Shown here: positions 60,100 to 64,000 of the stretch, piece after piece
Numbering within the stretch: the first letter of the stretch is position 1
Layout of the letters: each line of letters opens with the position of its first letter
DNA from: Melastoma dodecandrum
Taxonomy: Eukaryota > Streptophyta > Magnoliopsida > Myrtales > Melastomataceae
Assembly (NCBI GenBank): GCA_029817715.1
Contig: JARUPY010000533.1
Coordinates: forward strand, 2,624,001-2,688,000
DNA length: 64,000 nucleotides
Reading direction: 5' to 3'
Notes under the pieces: generated by a model
Database searches by the model: none
Told to the model about the DNA's origin: nothing
Seen by the model: only the letters and a program-made list of their open reading frames with translations
Translations under genes and position numbers: made by a program

Positions 60100-63000
60100 C
60101 TACTCTCGTGGTCGCTTTCCTCGATTGTCGGATAAGTGCGCTGAACTTCTTTTTTGAGTGGATGAGGGACCCGCTGAAGATTCTGGATTTGGGCCGGATG
60201 GGTCTGATGAGCTTGGGCCAAGGTCCACCTTGTCTAGGAAGTCTTGTGCAATATCTTCCCAATATACTCCGTCATCTTGATGTTCGTGCTGGTGGAGCGC
60301 GCATTGGAGCATGTGGACATGGTTCGGGTCTGTGAACTGGATCTGATGTTGGAGTACCACGTCTGGATCTAAGTATGGAACACCATTTTCTTTACAGAGT
60401 CTGATCTTTAAAAATTCGTTGTCGGTGATGGCCATCTCTCTGTCTGAATGGAGTGGAGCTTCATGAACTAGAGAAAAGGGGAGACTGGCGAATTCGTCTA
60501 CTGTGTTGATGGATGCCATCGCTTGTAGTCTTGAGTCGAAATACCAGTACCTGCGAAAAAGATAAACTGAATATGGGGTTATATCGCCGAACTTGAAGTA
60601 TTTGTCTTGGTGAGCTTCAATCCAAATCTTCCACTGTGTTAGTGGTGCAAACCACGCTAGTACTTCAGCTAAATGAGAGTGAGGCCTTCTGTGTGGTGTG
60701 AAAGTATAGAGGTCTCCCAATTGTCCCAGATATGTGAGTAGTTCTTCAGTAGGGAATTCAAGGGCCACTATGTACTTATGCAGGAGATACCATAAGAGCC
60801 ATTTTAGTTCTTCAGGGAAGATACTCATTGGTTCAATAGGTAGGACTTTGAGGAAAGGATAGCAGGGATGTAGTCCATGTTCTGGGAACATCATTCGTCC
60901 GTATTTGCTAAAAATCCTTTCCAGATATCGTTTTACCATGAGGCTAGCATTGGCAAGGACTTCTTCCACGTGTTCTTTATTATCATAGTGGATAATCTCT
61001 GGGGGAAGAATCCTCCTCATATCCAATGGTTTGGGTACATATGTACGTATCATGGCTTGCAGGCTCGGGACTTCCTGAAGTGAAGGATTAGATATATCAA
61101 AGGGCCGAGAAAGGAAATCAGCAACCACATTGGTTTTGCCCTTGATATGCTTGGCAGTGAAGGTGTATTGCGAAAACCATTCTGAGAGTCTGAGTAGCTG
61201 TGCATTTGGTATCTTCTTCTGTGTGAACTTAATCATGGATGGGAAAGAAGACATGTCACTCTCAACAATAAAATGATGGCCAATGAGATGGAACTCAAAC
61301 TTTTTAATGCCATACTTGACTGCCAGAATTTCTTTCATTGTTGAGTGATAGTGCTGCTCAGCTGTATTAAATCTCCCAGATTTATAGGCACATACCTGGC
61401 GTTTACCATCCTTTTCCTCTAAGAGGATGGCGGCCCAAAATTGGTCACTTGCATCTGTTTGGAGGATGCGAACTCCATCTGAAGGGATCTGCAAGGGAGG
61501 AAGCATCTGTAAATGGGTCTTTAGATACTTGACTGCTTCGGTTTGGGCTGGTCCCCAGGGTGATGAATCTTTCTTGAGTTGGGCTTCTAGTGGACTGGTG
61601 TACCTGCTGATGTTAGGAACAAAATCTCTCAGATAATTAACAATTCCCAAAAACTGTTGGACTTGTTTCTTTGTAAGACTTAGGTCCGGGAATTTTAATA
61701 ATTCTTGGGCTATATGAGGTCCAGGGTGATATTGTCCATTCGATAGTCTCATTCCCAGGAATTCCACTGAATGTTCAAAGAGTCTCATCTTCTTTTCTGA
61801 GAGCATTATGCCATGTTCCTGTACAAGACCTGCAAAATTTTCTAACAGTTTTTCATGCGAAGGCCTGTCTGGGCTGAATAGCAGGATGTCGTCAATATAG
61901 ATAAGTGCAGAGTCTAAGATCGGTTCAAAGATCTTTATCATAACTTTCTGAAAAAGTGACGGGGCAGTCTTTAGTCCAAAGGGTAAAACTGTCCATTGGT
62001 AATGTCCATTTGGGATGCAAAATCCCGTTTTCCATTTATCATCAGGGTGTATGCCAAGTTGCCAAAAGCCACTTTTAAGGTCAAACTTTGAAAATATTTT
62101 TGCTTTGGCAAGTGAAGAGAACAATACCGTTCGTCTTGGTACAAGAAACTTATCATCCTGTAGGAACTGATTTAGAGGTTGATAATTTATAACTAACCTC
62201 CGTTTCCCCCTGATCTGTTCTGAACGCTTGTTTACGTAAAACGCTTCACATGCCCACTGTGAGTCTGATGGCTCAATTAATCCCTGTTGTAATAGAGAAG
62301 CACATTCTTCTTTTGCAGCTTTATTATCATCAGGATTCATACCTGAATGACTAGCCTTTGTGGGATTAATGTCTTCATTCTGCATGAATGGTAGTCGTAC
62401 AAAGAACTTGGAATTCTTCCATAATGGATGAGGGCATTTCTGTAGAAATTCTTCATGACTTTCTGCAAAGGATGAGCTGAATAATTGTTTCATTCTTTCT
62501 GCAGGCTCAATAGAAAACATCCGGGTTAGTGATGTGTATGGCTTGAAATTTCCATGATATTTGAGACCTGTAGACAAGATCATCAACTCAGGTAGTTTGT
62601 GCAGAATGTTCCATCCAAGTACTATGTCTCTGCCTGGAAGATCTGTGACATATAAGGAGGATTTGATAATGCAGTTGTGAAAAAGCTTTATCTTTAAATC
62701 CTTAGTCTTGTGAGTGGTTTGAAACACATCGCTTGATGCGGCCACAAATTTCTTCATGTATGGTACTAGGAATTCTCGTGGCACGAGAATCGGGTTAATC
62801 ATACTTTCTGCTGCTCCAGTGTCTATGAAAGCAATGGCAGTAACTGGTCTATGGTACTTGGAAAAATATACCTGGACCTTTATATGTGGTGCCATTTGGG
62901 AAACAGCAATGAGTGGGAGCTGTTGGCGTGAATCTTTTTCACTATCAGAGTCTCTTGTGATAATGATGGTACCATTATTAGATTCTTCAGAAGGTACTTG

Positions 63001-64000
63001 CCTTATAGGAATGACGGGGAGGTTCTGTCCTTCTGGATGAACTCTGATGGTGTATATTCCCTCTTCAAGATCCGTTTCTGAAAATTCTCCTTCAAGACAA
63101 AAAACTGTCTTTTTAGTTTGGAATTCTTCTAAGGAGAAAAGAGATTCAAGATCATCATCCCTCAGGGATGTCTGGGTGCATTCTTCAATTTGCGCCATTA
63201 AGCCTTTTCCCCTTCTGGGGCAGTTCTTTGCAAAGTGGTCAGGTTTGTTACAGATGAAGCATCTGGTGGACTTTCTTTGTGGTCCAACCTTCTTCTTAAA
63301 TCTGAGGAATCTCTTCCACTTCTTTGGAAACCTGCGTGATTTCTTAGGGAACTTTTTTCCCTTGAAAGAGTCATTCTTCCCATGCTTTGTCTTGTGGGGC
63401 TTAGTTCCTGGAGCACAAGAGCACAAGTCTTTGGTGGTACACTTAATTTTGTACCTGTTTTTCTTGGCTCGGCAGACTTGGTCTAGACGTTTGTCTTGAT
63501 TCAGAAATCCTTGGATGATTTCTTTCCTCTGGCATAGTTCATTGACCCCAGAGATAATTTCTTGCTGAATCTGTCCAACCGTTAGTTGAGCAATCCTAAC
63601 ATTCTTACTGATAAGGCTTTTCTCAACCATAGCAGATATAGGTGGTTCTATCGAAGATAGAAATACAGGTTTGTATGTATTGTCTCCACCTAAATGCAAG
63701 AATAGATGCAGCATTCTTTGGAAATGTTTATCCAAATCTTGTACCTTGTAAGAGCAGCATCTTCGCTGGAAGAATTCTGTCCTTTTTTCTTCCAAGAGGT
63801 CATTTGGGTTGCCAATTAGATGAAGGTGGAGGTTGTTCATGAAATTTGGCAAAGTCATGTTTACCATTTGGATTTGATCTTGTTCTGAGAACAAATTCCA
63901 CCATGTCTGCAAGGTGCCATGAAAATTGGAGGTTAAGTCTGTAAGGATATCAGAGGTATTATATACAGTTACCCTCTTGTGAATACACCACGCAAGAAAA
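60100..64000 (-). CDS. endogenous pararetrovirus (Caulimoviridae-like) polyprotein, partial
   Basis: This is a long uninterrupted frame, open through the right window edge, so its 5' end is missing. At least 1,270 codons lie from 63912 to the stop at 60100. In order it shows a capsid-type basic region with a CCHC zinc knuckle (about residues 218-231, counted from 63912), an aspartic protease with DTG near 364, a reverse transcriptase with YIDD near 672, and RNase H from about 815 to 937. No integrase follows. Instead there is a tail of about 330 residues ending in a Ser/Pro-rich basic segment. Absence of an integrase, a CCHC capsid upstream of PR-RT-RH, and a downstream TATA-bearing intergenic region together favour a caulimovirid over a Ty3 retrotransposon. 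No stop or frameshift is seen in this portion. Confidence 0.82.
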   Translation of the reverse strand, partial: FLAWCIHKRVTVYNTSDILTDLTSNFHGTLQTWWNLFSEQDQIQMVNMTLPNFMNNLHLHLIGNPNDLLEEKRTEFFQRRCCSYKVQDLDKHFQRMLHLFLHLGGDNTYKPVFLSSIEPPISAMVEKSLISKNVRIAQLTVGQIQQEIISGVNELCQRKEIIQGFLNQDKRLDQVCRAKKNRYKIKCTTKDLCSCAPGTKPHKTKHGKNDSFKGKKFPKKSRRFPKKWKRFLRFKKKVGPQRKSTRCFICNKPDHFAKNCPRRGKGLMAQIEECTQTSLRDDDLESLFSLEEFQTKKTVFCLEGEFSETDLEEGIYTIRVHPEGQNLPVIPIRQVPSEESNNGTIIITRDSDSEKDSRQQLPLIAVSQMAPHIKVQVYFSKYHRPVTAIAFIDTGAAESMINPILVPREFLVPYMKKFVAASSDVFQTTHKTKDLKIKLFHNCIIKSSLYVTDLPGRDIVLGWNILHKLPELMILSTGLKYHGNFKPYTSLTRMFSIEPAERMKQLFSSSFAESHEEFLQKCPHPLWKNSKFFVRLPFMQNEDINPTKASHSGMNPDDNKAAKEECASLLQQGLIEPSDSQWACEAFYVNKRSEQIRGKRRLVINYQPLNQFLQDDKFLVPRRTVLFSSLAKAKIFSKFDLKSGFWQLGIHPDDKWKTGFCIPNGHYQWTVLPFGLKTAPSLFQKVMIKIFEPILDSALIYIDDILLFSPDRPSHEKLLENFAGLVQEHGIMLSEKKMRLFEHSVEFLGMRLSNGQYHPGPHIAQELLKFPDLSLTKKQVQQFLGIVNYLRDFVPNISRYTSPLEAQLKKDSSPWGPAQTEAVKYLKTHLQMLPPLQIPSDGVRILQTDASDQFWAAILLEEKDGKRQVCAYKSGRFNTAEQHYHSTMKEILAVKYGIKKFEFHLIGHHFIVESDMSSFPSMIKFTQKKIPNAQLLRLSEWFSQYTFTAKHIKGKTNVVADFLSRPFDISNPSLQEVPSLQAMIRTYVPKPLDMRRILPPEIIHYDNKEHVEEVLANASLMVKRYLERIFSKYGRMMFPEHGLHPCYPFLKVLPIEPMSIFPEELKWLLWYLLHKYIVALEFPTEELLTYLGQLGDLYTFTPHRRPHSHLAEVLAWFAPLTQWKIWIEAHQDKYFKFGDITPYSVYLFRRYWYFDSRLQAMASINTVDEFASLPFSLVHEAPLHSDREMAITDNEFLKIRLCKENGVPYLDPDVVLQHQIQFTDPNHVHMLQCALHQHEHQDDGVYWEDIAQDFLDKVDLGPSSSDPSGPNPESSAGPSSTQKRSSAHLSDNRGKRPRE

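Noticed and set aside
60100..64000. Ty3/gypsy retrotransposon interpretation of the RT polyprotein
   Set aside because: No integrase follows RNase H, no LTR was seen at the downstream end, and a TATA-bearing non-coding region follows. The missing upstream end keeps this from being final.
1..64000. CRISPR array, operon, bacterial defence system or phage
   Set aside because: Genes are intron-containing plant genes on both strands. No regularly spaced repeats or prokaryotic signals are present.

Overview
This is a stretch of plant nuclear DNA, most likely from a eudicot. The evidence is spliced genes with GT-AG introns of roughly 80-700 bases and a set of plant-restricted families: class III peroxidase, membrane-tethered NAC, R2R3-MYB, germin-like protein, HIPP, POLTERGEIST-type PP2C, pectin acetylesterase and MEB-type ER-body membrane protein. 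An endogenous caulimovirid sits at the right end. I cannot name the species. All exon models were built by eye from splice sites, reading-frame phase and remembered family sequence.

Layout, left to right. 1-481: the 5' half of a class III peroxidase (minus). 4183-4922: a frame-scrambled HIPP metal-binding gene (minus). 5588-8183: a six-exon NAC factor with a C-terminal membrane anchor (minus). 8833-9616: a 3'-truncated gene fragment (plus). 10337-10713: a small lipid-anchored acidic protein (plus). 11448-13737: a UFM1/ubiquitin-type C78 peptidase (plus). 14131-25785: a segmental duplication carrying two MEB-like genes, one of 898 aa and one internally shortened to 355 aa, separated by about 2.9 kb of AT-rich spacer. 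26180-28691: a cathepsin B protease (plus). 29557-32112: a C9orf78/Tls1-like spliceosomal protein (minus). 32407-33157: a germin-like protein (minus). 34079-37552: a POLTERGEIST-like PP2C (minus).

40669-43451 is a decayed COQ8/ABC1 kinase pseudogene. 44655-47801 is a twelve-exon pectin acetylesterase (plus). 48597-49646 is a plant-specific protein of unknown function (minus). 52740-53995 is a MYB61/MYB86-type factor (minus). From 54 to 58.9 kb I see no gene. From about 58.9 kb to the window edge lies a caulimovirid-like endogenous pararetrovirus (minus) with a long open polyprotein and a candidate pregenomic promoter.

The genes are independent transcription units with no operon-like logic. 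The cathepsin B, C9orf78-like and germin-like trio resembles an order I remember from the start of Arabidopsis chromosome 1. The most interesting points are the duplicated MEB-like genes with an in-frame exon-collapsed copy, a five-base microexon in cathepsin B, a GC-AG intron in the pectin acetylesterase, a near-terminal nonsense codon in the C9orf78-like gene, a COQ8 pseudogene whose first stop falls in the diagnostic KxGQ motif, and an intact pararetroviral polyprotein with a large unassigned C-terminal region. I found no clear sign of a wholly new biological system.
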